47,737 nucleotides of DNA from CAJGCS01 sp045589955 (GCA_045589955.1 JAZNQD010000067.1:1-47737); one strand, 5' to 3'; shown: positions 35,701 through 43,718, numbered from the stretch's first letter. The notes: generated by a model from the letters alone, not told the origin. Program-made: numbers and translations.

Positions 35701-36262
35701 ATTTGAGATTTACAACTTATCTCAAGTTTCAGCATCTGACATTTCAAAATCTGGATTAACTTTCTATGCGAAAGAAGTTCATAAGGATGCGACAATTCCT
35801 TCGAAGGTTATTAAAGCAGATAATGGTTTAATTTATTATGTAGGTGGCGAAAATAACAATTATGTTGTTGGATATGATAAAGTAGAAGAACATCTTGTTT
35901 TACCAAATCATATTAACAATCAAACATACATTATAGCAAGTCATGTTTTTGATAACAATCAAACAATTAAAACTGTCTATCTACCTGAAGGTATTACAGA
36001 AATTCACCGAAATGCCTTTGGTGATTGTGAAAATATCAAAGAACTTGTAATTCCTGCATCGGTAACAAAGATAACTTGGTATGCTTTTTACAGTATGGGT
36101 TCTTTAGAAAGTGTAACTTTCAAAGACTTAACTCCATGGATTATTCAAACATCAAGTTATCCAGCATCCTATCAAGAAATTGATGTTACTAATCCAAAAG
36201 AAAATGCTATAAAACTACAAAGAAGTTATATGTATGATTGGAATAAAATGATTGAAGAATAA
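32747..36262 (+). CDS. Giant single-pass membrane protein: anti-sigma-like tail plus extracellular BspA-type LRR domain
   Basis: A 1171-residue protein with type II topology. The N-terminal 40 residues are cytoplasmic and, directly behind an ECF sigma gene, sit where an anti-sigma tail would. One membrane helix spans about 43-67. Outside, residues about 140-200 resemble a Listeria-Bacteroides (Flg_new) repeat with the ending FLGWFVDE...IYAKW. The rest is many BspA-type leucine-rich repeats (LRR_5), each with units such as LEEINIPDSVKIIKAYAFSN. BspA-type LRRs bind host or matrix proteins in other bacteria. The architecture suggests a surface sensor that releases the sigma factor on ligand binding; this is inference. 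A terminator follows. Confidence 0.85.
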   Translation: MIEDKLSKLNESIPEFNDVNEVKNSILQKQENKQINKHKRLFLRFSYIGVPIILLSIGLILGVVFLGPKDSGGPLLSEFDKRQQELAKLYLSGSKNYLSNYILSLNSDEDEVYESEYTKNLLSENTKLEAETVVENIYYEVTVDYCNGSAPKKIVVKKGELVYPEVFTRSGYYFLGWFVDEVMLSQAIRITSDTRIYAKWSVKESVSIGPNQYEYYKDLDGVVIVGSKVVDTEELIIPSTLNGYNVVGLETRAFDGAYSNNHKITKKIVVPDTVRFIKALALSNYSLLEEIYLPSQLQVLYPNALIDCPKLKHIYISNNPRYQVINDALVDVLTNTLIKGTLNSNDIPNGIAIIEARAFCDYKTLEEINIPDSVKIIKAYAFSNCDSLTIVKLPSELEIIDESLFTDCINLEEVYIGEKVKSIDDLAFKGCNNLKSIIVHENNQYFYATESCLVDRNEQKLVVGFNVPDGNVDIPEGIKVIANSAFYGRTSIKRVTLSESVETIEYSAFAECKNLEYVYLNKNLKNLVGFTFNNCINLKEVVMPTSLENVGQYIFWRCESLEEITLPKNISTIPYGMFSQCKNLKTVELQSVITNIGTDAFFNCNNLTSFDLSNVLIIGNDAFSWCRSLTEIDLGSVTQIGDRAFFACKGLTNVYIPKTVKTIGSNSFGDLINAVLYCGVSKPKSTWATDFCNGTYCVYDSNEIISLGDFTFEVINNNELSLTRYIGKEEKVVIPSEINGMKVTSIGEKAFYLSKIKEVIFPDTLVTINRHAFASCHNLRKVEMPSTLKSIKEYAFFYCENLIEVKFNEGLKEIENNAFAKCNLSQAIIPSTLTYAGGRVFSENTNFMELVNLSKVSNSSFGAGQINYFNSLDYTSGVFTINNEFVFCFDFRNEKIIFIKYTGNDTFVELPSDVSFEYGGKIYTTYVINDHAFAYQERIVKIILPEGVTEIGERAFFACFNLTSLYIPSSVTKIGSSVVSNDEHLFEIYNLSQVSASDISKSGLTFYAKEVHKDATIPSKVIKADNGLIYYVGGENNNYVVGYDKVEEHLVLPNHINNQTYIIASHVFDNNQTIKTVYLPEGITEIHRNAFGDCENIKELVIPASVTKITWYAFYSMGSLESVTFKDLTPWIIQTSSYPASYQEIDVTNPKENAIKLQRSYMYDWNKMIEE

Positions 36263-36267
36263 CATAA

Positions 36268-36297
36268 AAAAGAATCCATATTTGTGGATTCTTTTAT
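36268..36297 (+). terminator. Terminator after the LRR gene
   Basis: AAAAGAATCCA / TGGATTCTTTT with a short loop, then ATCATTTT. The same core stem (AAAGAATCCA) ends the surface-protein gene at 43719. Confidence 0.85.
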
Positions 36298-36327
36298 CAT
36301 TTTATTTACAAAGTTGTCGAAAAAGAA

Positions 36328-36435
36328 TATTATATAGGTGTGTGTTATGTTATAAAGAAATTAGCAAATTCCCTTATAGGATAACTACGCCTATATTTTG
36401 AATTTAAGCTTATTCCTTTTTGAAATAGGCTTTTT
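36328..36435 (+). ncRNA. Candidate small RNA, copy 1 of a duplicated intergenic element
   Basis: A -10-like TATTAT (36328-36333) is followed by a 102-nt element (36334-36435) that recurs at 43800-43902 with six differences, all transitions. A central hairpin of about 12 bp (arms around TATAAAGAAATT and AATTCCCTTATA) has a 4-nt loop. The 3' end is a terminator-like stem (AGCTTATTCC / GAAATAGGCT plus T5). The ORFs inside are trivial. It lies after a terminator and more than 300 nt before the next gene, which argues for a free small RNA rather than a leader. It matches no family I know. Confidence 0.6.
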
Positions 36436-36439
36436 ATTA

Positions 36440-36710
36440 ATAGGGTAATTTTGTTTATTTATGTCACCCTGTATTCAATTTTTGTCTCGATTCTCATTTA
36501 GTAGCAAGGATTTAAAAAAGTGTAAAAGGTATTAAGAGCTTACGAAAATAGGTTAAATGACTATAAAATATAGTTGAGTTTAATTAGAAGGCTCGATGTC
36601 TTCATTTAAAAATAAAAATATACATTCGATGAATGTGAACTTAGGACAACAAGACGAGAAGTCAATGATAAGAGTACTTTATTTGATTAGTTTTAAAATT
36701 AAATAACACA
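36440..36710. other. Non-coding stretch without recognisable content
   Basis: About 270 bp of AT-rich sequence. I found no ORF with an RBS, no tRNA, no insertion-sequence ends and no strong hairpin. It separates the small RNA candidate from the dyad upstream of the AAA ATPase. Confidence 0.5.
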
Positions 36711-36786
36711 TTTAAATAGGCAAAAATTTTATTTTTCATAAAAATTGTCTATTTAAATTGATTTTTTATTATTTGAATGGTATAAT
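36711..36786 (+). promoter_or_regulatory. Promoter and upstream inverted repeat of the AAA ATPase gene
   Basis: The promoter is TTGATT (36758-36763), 17-bp spacer, extended -10 TGgTATAAT (36781-36786). Directly upstream lies an inverted repeat, TTTAAATAGGCAA (36711-36723) / TTGTCTATTTAAA (36745-36757), 12 of 13 pairs, ending at the -35 box. It may be an operator. Confidence 0.65.
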
Positions 36787-36810
36787 TGTATTATGAATAG
36801 GAGTGATTTT

Positions 36811-38043
36811 ATGATTTTATACAAAAGAGAAGAATACTTAAAAAGAATAAGAGGATTCTATCATGATACAGATATTATAAAAGTTATAACTGGTGTAAGA
36901 AGATGTGGTAAATCTTCTTTAATGGAAACTATAAAAGATGAGTTAATCGAAAGTGGAATAAATGAAGATAATTGTATCTTTATTGATTTAGATAGTAGAA
37001 AATACAAAAAAATTAAAACTGATAAAGCTTTAGAAGAACTACTTGATTCATTTTCAAATATTAGCGGGACTAAATATGTTTTTATTGATGAAATACAAAA
37101 TATTAAAAACTTTGAAGAAGTTATCAATGCATTTAGAAATGATGGAGAGTATTCAATATTTATTACAGGATCTAACTCATATTTATTAAGTGGAGAACTT
37201 GTAACTAAACTTACAGGTAGATATATTGAATTTGAAGTATTTACTTTATCATTTTATGAATATTTAGAAATGAAGAAATTTTTTAATAAACCAATTGATT
37301 CTAATATACTAAATGAACTTAATAATTATATTGTTGAAGGAGGTTTTCCAAAGGCAATACAATATGATTCAATCATAGATAAAAGATCTTATACTAAAGC
37401 TACTGTTGAAGAAATATTTGAAAAAGACATTAAGAGAAGAATTAAAGTAAGAACTGTTGAAACATTTAATTTAGTTAAAAATTTTATCATTAATAACTAT
37501 GGACAAACAATGAGTGTTTTAAGTATTCAAAAAGGCTTAGAGAATACTGGTATTAGGGTAAGAAGAGAAACAATAACTAAATATATTGATATACTTGTTA
37601 GTGCAAAAATACTTTATCAATGTGATAGATTTGATATGAAGAGTAAAAGAGCATTAAAAGGTGAAAAGAAATATTATCTTGCTGATTCATCATTTTATTA
37701 TTCAATAAATACTGATAATAGAATAAATTATGGTCCAGCATTAGAAAACGTAATATACACATACGCAAGAAGTAAAAAATATACTGTAAGTGTTGGAAGA
37801 ATTGGACTACTTGAATGTGACTTTATATTAAGAGATGATTATTTAAATTATGCTTACTTACAAATTGCTTATACAATTTTGGAAAGTAAAAAGACTGAAG
37901 ATAGAGAATATACTCCATTAGAACTAATTAAGGATAATTATCCTAAATATGTTTTAACAACGGATTTCTTAATTCAAAAACGTAATGGGATAAATCATGC
38001 AAATATTGCAGACTTTATTAAGAATAATTTAAATTTTAATTAA
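36811..38043 (+). CDS. AAA_14/DUF4143-type ATPase
   Basis: A 410-residue protein of the large archaeal/bacterial ATPase group with an N-terminal AAA_14 domain and C-terminal DUF4143. Walker A is GVRRCGKSS (about 29-37), Walker B YVFIDEIQ (about 90-97) and a sensor FITGSNSYLL follows. The C-terminal half has the VEGGFPKA segment typical of DUF4143. Biological roles of this group are poorly known; they are often mobile and multi-copy. ATG 36811 follows AGGAG by 7 nt; the ATG at 36793 has no RBS. Its own promoter and codon use richer in AGA/ATA than neighbours suggest a separately acquired gene. Confidence 0.88.
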   Translation: MILYKREEYLKRIRGFYHDTDIIKVITGVRRCGKSSLMETIKDELIESGINEDNCIFIDLDSRKYKKIKTDKALEELLDSFSNISGTKYVFIDEIQNIKNFEEVINAFRNDGEYSIFITGSNSYLLSGELVTKLTGRYIEFEVFTLSFYEYLEMKKFFNKPIDSNILNELNNYIVEGGFPKAIQYDSIIDKRSYTKATVEEIFEKDIKRRIKVRTVETFNLVKNFIINNYGQTMSVLSIQKGLENTGIRVRRETITKYIDILVSAKILYQCDRFDMKSKRALKGEKKYYLADSSFYYSINTDNRINYGPALENVIYTYARSKKYTVSVGRIGLLECDFILRDDYLNYAYLQIAYTILESKKTEDREYTPLELIKDNYPKYVLTTDFLIQKRNGINHANIADFIKNNLNFN

Positions 38044-38294
38044 ACATTAAATTGATTTGTCGTAATAAATGTCGTATTAAACTATACAAAAATGTGATTT
38101 AAATGTTAGTCATTGTATACAAAAATGTGGTAATTACAATATAAAATCATTAAATGGAAGTTGTATTTAGTATAAAAATAAATTTAAAATATACGTTTAT
38201 CAAATATGAAGTTAGGGGGCAACAACATCATCTGTGTTATGCTATAACTTTAATTTAAATAGCAGCAAGATAACTATTTTGTAAATTTACTATA
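38044..38294. other. Non-coding stretch with a 14-bp direct repeat
   Basis: TATACAAAAATGTG occurs twice, at 38083-38096 and 38116-38129, exactly 33 bp apart (about three helical turns), which could be a pair of protein-binding sites. The rest is AT-rich without ORFs or strong hairpins. Confidence 0.45.
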
Positions 38295-38324
38295 TTGATA
38301 ATTTAAACTAATCTATGATATAAT
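38295..38324 (+). promoter_or_regulatory. Promoter of the HNH gene
   Basis: TTGATA (38295-38300), 18-bp spacer, extended -10 TGaTATAAT (38319-38324). Transcription would begin near 38331, leaving a leader of about 115 nt. Confidence 0.7.
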
Positions 38325-38330
38325 ACTTTT

Positions 38331-38434
38331 GGTCCACTCATACGACCTAAAACATGGAGTGTGGAAAGGAAACGACTAGAAAACCGAGTACTGTAATTTT
38401 TGCGATAGGTATCGTTATTCCATCGTATTTTTTT
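38331..38434 (+). promoter_or_regulatory. Structured leader RNA upstream of the HNH gene
   Basis: The leader begins with a stem-loop TCCACTC (38332-38338) / GAGTGTGGA (38357-38365, one bulge), then a purine-rich GGAAAGGAAAC stretch. A small hairpin CGATA-GG-TATCG and a T7 run lie just before the start codon region. The sequence is markedly less AT-rich than its surroundings. It looks like a cis-acting RNA, but I cannot match it to a riboswitch class. Confidence 0.4.
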
Positions 38435-38445
38435 ATGAGGTATTT

Positions 38446-39387
38446 ATGATTACTATAACTATCATATCATTAATAGTTTTTTTAATAATATATTTTCGTA
38501 ATAAGAAGTATTTGGAATTTGCGAGAAATAATAGTAAAGCTATTAAAGAATTATCTATCTTAAATAATAAATATATTTTTAAAACAGTTAGTAATTTTGA
38601 TTTAAAACATTCATATGATAACGAAATATATTATAATAAAGTTATGTTAAAGGATTATTTAACATATGAACTTGTTTATTTAAAAGGTCGAGTTTTATCT
38701 TCCATTGAAAATGCTAATTATAATTACTCTTTATATCCTAGTTATGATAGTGAAGTTAAAAATATTAATTCGTTTGGTGAATTTGAAACATTTAAAAGAC
38801 CTAGAAATCTTGATAAATTAATCAAGTACGAAAAAAAGATTTTTTCAGAATTAGTTAAAAAACCTATATTAAGTTTTCGAATGAAAGTTACTTTATACCT
38901 TACTAAAATTAATGGAAGATATGTCGATCATAAATCAACAGAATTTCATGTAAGTGAAATTAAACAAGTAATTAATGATTTGTCAAAAAAAGATGGTAAC
39001 AGATATCTTGATCGTGAAATTTGGGATGCAATAAGTATCGTTGAAAGAGCTAAAGTTTCAAATAAAATGCGCTTTGCAGTTTATAATAGAGATGGATATC
39101 GCTGTAGAATATGTCATCGTAAAACAAATGATTTAGAAATAGATCATATTATACCAATTGCCAAAGGTGGTAAAACTGAATATAATAACCTACAAACGCT
39201 TTGTAAAAAATGTAATCAGGAAAAGTCGGATAAAATCATAGTTGACTATTCACATATTAATAATCAAAAAATTAAAATTAGAACGTGTCCGCGTTGTGGT
39301 GCTCCTTTGAAATATATTCGTAATGTTTTTGGAGAAGTTTACGTTTGTACAAAATATCCCAATTGTAATTACAAGACTAATAAATAG
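38446..39387 (+). CDS. Membrane-anchored HNH endonuclease with topoisomerase-type zinc finger
   Basis: 313 residues. An N-terminal membrane helix (about 2-17) comes first, then a 190-residue helical region, then a complete HNH nuclease motif: CRICHRKTNDLEIDHIIPIA (about 222-241) with NNLQTLCKKCN closing the zinc site. The last 35 residues carry a four-Cys ribbon (CPRCG...C...C) like the C-terminal fingers of topoisomerase I, which bind single-stranded DNA. The membrane anchor is unusual for an HNH enzyme and suggests action on DNA entering or leaving the cell. A terminator follows. Confidence 0.85.
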   Translation: MITITIISLIVFLIIYFRNKKYLEFARNNSKAIKELSILNNKYIFKTVSNFDLKHSYDNEIYYNKVMLKDYLTYELVYLKGRVLSSIENANYNYSLYPSYDSEVKNINSFGEFETFKRPRNLDKLIKYEKKIFSELVKKPILSFRMKVTLYLTKINGRYVDHKSTEFHVSEIKQVINDLSKKDGNRYLDREIWDAISIVERAKVSNKMRFAVYNRDGYRCRICHRKTNDLEIDHIIPIAKGGKTEYNNLQTLCKKCNQEKSDKIIVDYSHINNQKIKIRTCPRCGAPLKYIRNVFGEVYVCTKYPNCNYKTNK

Positions 39388-39401
39388 TTAAGATAGCTTT
39401 T

Positions 39402-39435
39402 AAACAGAAATGGATTTTCCATTTCTGTTTTTTTT
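39402..39435 (+). terminator. Terminator after the HNH gene
   Basis: AAACAGAAATGGA / TCCATTTCTGTTT followed by a long T run. Confidence 0.9.
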
Positions 39436-39456
39436 ATAAAAAAATTATATAATCAG

Positions 39457-39520
39457 TTGCTTATAAGAAATTTATATATTATAATATACTTAAGTTATGA
39501 ACTTGAGTATATTATAATAT
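39457..39520 (+). promoter_or_regulatory. Promoter and 45-bp palindromic operator of the second TetR cassette
   Basis: TTGCTT (39457-39462), 17-bp spacer, TATAAT (39480-39485). A nearly perfect palindrome spans 39476-39520: two 21-bp arms with one mismatch around the centre ATG (39497-39499). It covers the -10 box and start site and ends just before the RBS. This fits a TetR operator controlling both the regulator and the surface protein. Confidence 0.8.
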
Positions 39521-39531
39521 TGGAGGATAAT

Positions 39532-40209
39532 ATGGCTAGACCTTTTAACCGAGAAAAAGGAAAAACAAGAACACTTGTTTTACACTCTGCAACTAAGCTT
39601 TTTATTGAAAATGGATATACCAATACAAGAATAAAAGATATTGCTAGTGATTCTGGTGTTGGATATAATGAAATATTTCGAATGTTTACTGATAAAGATA
39701 ATTTACTTAGTCAACTTGTTGACCTTGTTATTGAACATCAATTTGAAATGAGTAAAAAGTATCTTGAAAATGTAAGTGATGATAAGTTGTTACTATATGT
39801 TTTTGAAAGTGTACTTCAATTATATATTTGTGAACTAAATGAAAATATTAGAGAAATGTATGCGGTGAGTTATACATTGCCAAGTACATCGCATAAAATC
39901 TATGCGTATATTACGGAAAAGATTGAAAACGTCTTTAAAGAGTATTTGCCAGAATATGAAACAAAAGATTTTTATGAGTTAGAAATAGCAACAGCTGGTA
40001 TCATGCGCGGATTTATTATTAATCCTTGTAATATGTACTTTACAATTGATCGAAAAATCAATCGTTTTATTAGAACGACCCTTAAAATATATGAAGTACC
40101 TAAAGATAAAATTGATGAGATTATTAAAATAATTGAACAATTTAAAATGAATGATTATGCAAAAGAAGTAATTTCGACTTTATATGAATATATTAGTATT
40201 AGAACATAG
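39532..40209 (+). CDS. TetR-family regulator (paralogue of the one at 1839)
   Basis: 225 residues, exactly the length of the paralogue, starting at ATG 39532 behind GGAGG. The helix-turn-helix runs over about residues 10-57 (segments KDIASDSGV and YNEIFRMF). The C-terminal domain is strongly conserved with the paralogue, including VDLVIEHQFE and the DFYELE and AGIMRG segments, so both may sense the same or related ligands. It is followed 8 nt later by a surface-protein gene, mirroring the first cassette. The palindrome upstream is its probable binding site. Confidence 0.9.
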   Translation: MARPFNREKGKTRTLVLHSATKLFIENGYTNTRIKDIASDSGVGYNEIFRMFTDKDNLLSQLVDLVIEHQFEMSKKYLENVSDDKLLLYVFESVLQLYICELNENIREMYAVSYTLPSTSHKIYAYITEKIENVFKEYLPEYETKDFYELEIATAGIMRGFIINPCNMYFTIDRKINRFIRTTLKIYEVPKDKIDEIIKIIEQFKMNDYAKEVISTLYEYISIRT

Positions 40210-40217
40210 GAGGTATT

Positions 40218-43200
40218 ATGAAGAAAAAGATTAGACTAATATTTATACTTACTATTTTATTTGGAGCTTTATTAGCTTTTGGAAACAAATCATTTGTTAA
40301 TGCAAATGAACATTCACATACTTATGATAATGGTATTTGTGAATGTGGTGCATTTGAGGAACCTGACTATTTCCAACATATTCCTTCAGGTTGGATTGTC
40401 GAAAACGCTGGTCAGTTATTATCGTATGTTAATAAATATAATTCAGGTGAATCTAAAAACAATTTATATATTAGAGCGGATATCACTTTACCAAGTGATT
40501 ATAAGTGGGTACCAATTGGTACTACAGAACATCCTTTTGTGCATGATATTTTCACAGTTAATGATGTTGAGTATAAAATTGATTTAGGAAAACAAGAAGT
40601 TACTACTTCAAATTTTGGGTTAATTGGTGTTTTAGGCGATACTAGTGATAGAAGTCCATCAATTCAAAACCTATCAGTCTATGGTAATTTCTCATTATCA
40701 AGTTCAGTTGATTCAGTTGGAGCTTTTGTTGGTAATGCCAAAGGAAAAGTTGAAATTATTAATTCATCATCACATGTTAATATGACAATGGGGGATGCTG
40801 GAGCAGGTTCAACAAATATTGGTGGTGTTGTTGGTAAGAGTACAAAGGAACTTGTACTTAACAAAGTTGCAAACTTTGGTAATTTAAGTCTAAATGTTGC
40901 CTATGAAGGAGTAGGTGGTGTTGTTGGAACTATGAATGCAGGTTCTTTAACTAATGTCATTAACTATGGAAATATTGAGGCAACTAGTGCTAAATACTTA
41001 GGTGGATTAGTTGGTTCGATTGATTCTTCAAACTTTGATTCCCTTACAAACTCAGTAAACCTTGGTAGATTAAAAGGAAAGTCATTTGATATTTCTTTTG
41101 CCAATAATAGTTATGTTATGAATCCAGGTGATCTTGTTGGGTTCTTAAATACAACTTCTAATAACTTCGTTAATAACTATTATATAAATGAAAATGCTTA
41201 TGGTGTTGTTATTAATGTTGCAAGTATGATTGATGCTACTAAGACAAATGACGAAGAGCTTACTTCAGGTAAACTTGCTTATTTTTTAGGTAGTGCATAT
41301 GGGCAAAAGATTGATAATTTAGCTGAAGGAGAGGAAAAAGAAACTTATCCTGTTCTTGGAAGTGATCCTGTTTATCAAGTATACAACTGTGATGGTGAAA
41401 CATTCTTCTACAGCAATACTAACCAAAATATGGAGCATAGCTTTAACTATGCATCAGAAGATAACGCCATTTTAGTAACTTGTGATAATTGTGATCTTCA
41501 AGGAAGAATTGAACTTGTTGTTTTAAATCCTCTTTATTATGATAAGACAGTTAAGGAAGTTACATTACAAACAGATATTGAAGGTATTGATTTAAGTCAA
41601 ATTGAAGTAAATTACAATACAGAAGTAATCTTCCCAGGAACTTATCTAGCTTCATTTACTTATATGGGGTTAAGTGCAAGTTTAGAGTTTGAAGTATTAA
41701 AAGGTATTCCAGATCAATCAATGCTAAATTATCATCCTCTTGAAGAAGAATTAATATATGATGGTAATAACAAAGAAGTTAATCTTTATTCATCTAATGA
41801 GCCAGGTCTTGGAGAAATAGTTGTAAGTTTTGTAAAAAATGGAAAAGAAGTTCCTTTATGTGAAGGGGGTACATATAGTGTAAGAGTATCAGTAAAAGAA
41901 GGAAAGTATTATCAAGCTCATGAGTTTAATGTTTTAGAGATATTTAATATTATTACTGTTAAACCAAAAGAAGTAACTTTAGAATGGACAAAGACAACTT
42001 TATTTTATGAAGAAGGTAATAGTATTTATACACCAAGTTATGTTATAAAAGGGTTATGTTACCAAGATAAACCAATAGTTAGTTTTTCACAAATTGGCAG
42101 TGGAATTGGTACTTTTACTACAACCATTTCATTAGTTGGTGAAAACTATCAACTTGTTGGTGATAACTTAACAACAAGCTTCACTGTTAAGAAGATACTT
42201 GTTGAAACGCCAATTATTGAACCAGCATTATTTAAAAATGGTGTAACACAAGTTGCAAACATTAAAGAAACAGAATATTATACTGTAAAAGAAAATAAAG
42301 GTGGAGTAAGTGCTAGTCGATATCCAGTTGTTTTAGAGTTAAAAGATCCATCTAAATATACTTGGGAAACAACTGATAGTGCAACACTAACTGTATATTT
42401 CTTTATTCATACTTTTGAATCAAGCTGGACAACTTATCCAACAATTAGTGACTGGACTTATGGTGAGGCACCAATTCTTCCTACTTATGAAGTAAGTAAT
42501 AGTTATTTAGATATTAGTGTTATGTATAGGCCAATTGGGGGAACATACTCAAAAACTCTTCCAACTGAAGTTGGAAAATATGAAGTAATCTTCATAAGTG
42601 AAAAAGAAGATGCAAGAGCATTCCCACTTGATGATGTTGTATTAACATTTAATATCAACAAAGCAAATCCTCTTTGTGGTATTGATTCTGTATTTACAGT
42701 TGACTATGGAACAAAACTATCTGATATTGAACTATTAGGTTTTGGAGATGGTATTTGGACATTTGTCGGTGATGTAAATCAAATCTATCCATCAGGTGAA
42801 CACAAAATCGAACTATTATTCACACCAACAAACACTAAAAACTACAATACTCTTACTAAAACAGTAACACTTATTGTAAATAAACTTGATGTAATGTTTG
42901 AAGCACCTTCAAAGATTGATGGTTTAGTATATAACAATACTAACCAAGCATTAGTAATTCCTGGTAATGTTATTGGTGGAGACTTATACTATAAAGTAAA
43001 TGATGGTGAATGGTCAAAAGAACTTCCTTCTAAAAAAGAAGCTGGTAAATATGAAGTAGCTTATAAAGTAATTGGTAAAGACAATTATCACGATATTGAA
43101 GAAGAAAACTTTGTGGTTGAAATCAAAAAAGTTGATATCACAATTGAAGCACTAAATCAAGAAGTAGAACAATATCTGCCTCTACCAGTACTTGATTATA

Positions 43201-43712
43201 AAGTAACAGGACTTGTTAACAATGATGTCTTAGATGTTAATATCCTTGTAAAAGTTGCAATTACTGATACTTTAACAACAGGTGAATATGACATTACTTT
43301 TGAAGAAGTAGTAAGTACAAATTATAATATCACTTACAAGAAAGGTACTTTAAAAGTATTTGAACATACTAACTGTACTGGAGGAAATCCTACTTGTACT
43401 AAAAAGGCAATATGCGAAGTTTGTCATAAAGAGTATGGAAGCTTATTAGACCACATTTATTCAGACTATCATTACAATAACGATGCAACAAGTGAAAAAG
43501 ATGGTACAATGACATCTAAATGTGCACACTGTGATGAAACAAATACGCTAGTAGTACCAAACACAAAACTTGTAAATACAAATATAAACCCAACTTCTCC
43601 ATTAAAAACTGCATTACAAATAACAATCGGTGCAGTAGTAGGTATTATTCTTGCAACTGGTGTTTGTACACTATTATATTTCACAGTAATCAAAAAGAAA
43701 CTTACTAAATAA
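40218..43712 (+). CDS. Large surface protein with GLUG-like repeats, MBG-type domains and a C-terminal anchor
   Basis: 1164 residues. A signal peptide (about 1-30) is followed by HSHTYDNGICECG, a beta-rich region with GLUG-like turns (GGVVGTMNAGSLTNVINYGN, GGLVGSID; about 180-280), and several MBG/YDG-like beta-sandwich repeats (about 500-1040), recognisable by VGKYEVIF and AGKYEVAY edges. Near the end is a Cys/His knuckle unit (CTGGNPTCTKKAICEVC), as in the lipoprotein at 2529. A C-terminal membrane helix (about 1132-1155) with a Lys-rich tail anchors it; there is no LPxTG. It is probably a long adhesin-like stalk controlled by the TetR in front. Confidence 0.82.
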   Translation: MKKKIRLIFILTILFGALLAFGNKSFVNANEHSHTYDNGICECGAFEEPDYFQHIPSGWIVENAGQLLSYVNKYNSGESKNNLYIRADITLPSDYKWVPIGTTEHPFVHDIFTVNDVEYKIDLGKQEVTTSNFGLIGVLGDTSDRSPSIQNLSVYGNFSLSSSVDSVGAFVGNAKGKVEIINSSSHVNMTMGDAGAGSTNIGGVVGKSTKELVLNKVANFGNLSLNVAYEGVGGVVGTMNAGSLTNVINYGNIEATSAKYLGGLVGSIDSSNFDSLTNSVNLGRLKGKSFDISFANNSYVMNPGDLVGFLNTTSNNFVNNYYINENAYGVVINVASMIDATKTNDEELTSGKLAYFLGSAYGQKIDNLAEGEEKETYPVLGSDPVYQVYNCDGETFFYSNTNQNMEHSFNYASEDNAILVTCDNCDLQGRIELVVLNPLYYDKTVKEVTLQTDIEGIDLSQIEVNYNTEVIFPGTYLASFTYMGLSASLEFEVLKGIPDQSMLNYHPLEEELIYDGNNKEVNLYSSNEPGLGEIVVSFVKNGKEVPLCEGGTYSVRVSVKEGKYYQAHEFNVLEIFNIITVKPKEVTLEWTKTTLFYEEGNSIYTPSYVIKGLCYQDKPIVSFSQIGSGIGTFTTTISLVGENYQLVGDNLTTSFTVKKILVETPIIEPALFKNGVTQVANIKETEYYTVKENKGGVSASRYPVVLELKDPSKYTWETTDSATLTVYFFIHTFESSWTTYPTISDWTYGEAPILPTYEVSNSYLDISVMYRPIGGTYSKTLPTEVGKYEVIFISEKEDARAFPLDDVVLTFNINKANPLCGIDSVFTVDYGTKLSDIELLGFGDGIWTFVGDVNQIYPSGEHKIELLFTPTNTKNYNTLTKTVTLIVNKLDVMFEAPSKIDGLVYNNTNQALVIPGNVIGGDLYYKVNDGEWSKELPSKKEAGKYEVAYKVIGKDNYHDIEEENFVVEIKKVDITIEALNQEVEQYLPLPVLDYKVTGLVNNDVLDVNILVKVAITDTLTTGEYDITFEEVVSTNYNITYKKGTLKVFEHTNCTGGNPTCTKKAICEVCHKEYGSLLDHIYSDYHYNNDATSEKDGTMTSKCAHCDETNTLVVPNTKLVNTNINPTSPLKTALQITIGAVVGIILATGVCTLLYFTVIKKKLTK

Positions 43713-43718
43713 AAAAAC

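Noticed and set aside
40279..40587. A 102-codon + strand ORF overlapping the surface-protein gene.
   Set aside because: It lies fully inside the signal-peptide and N-terminal region of the real gene in another frame and has no RBS.
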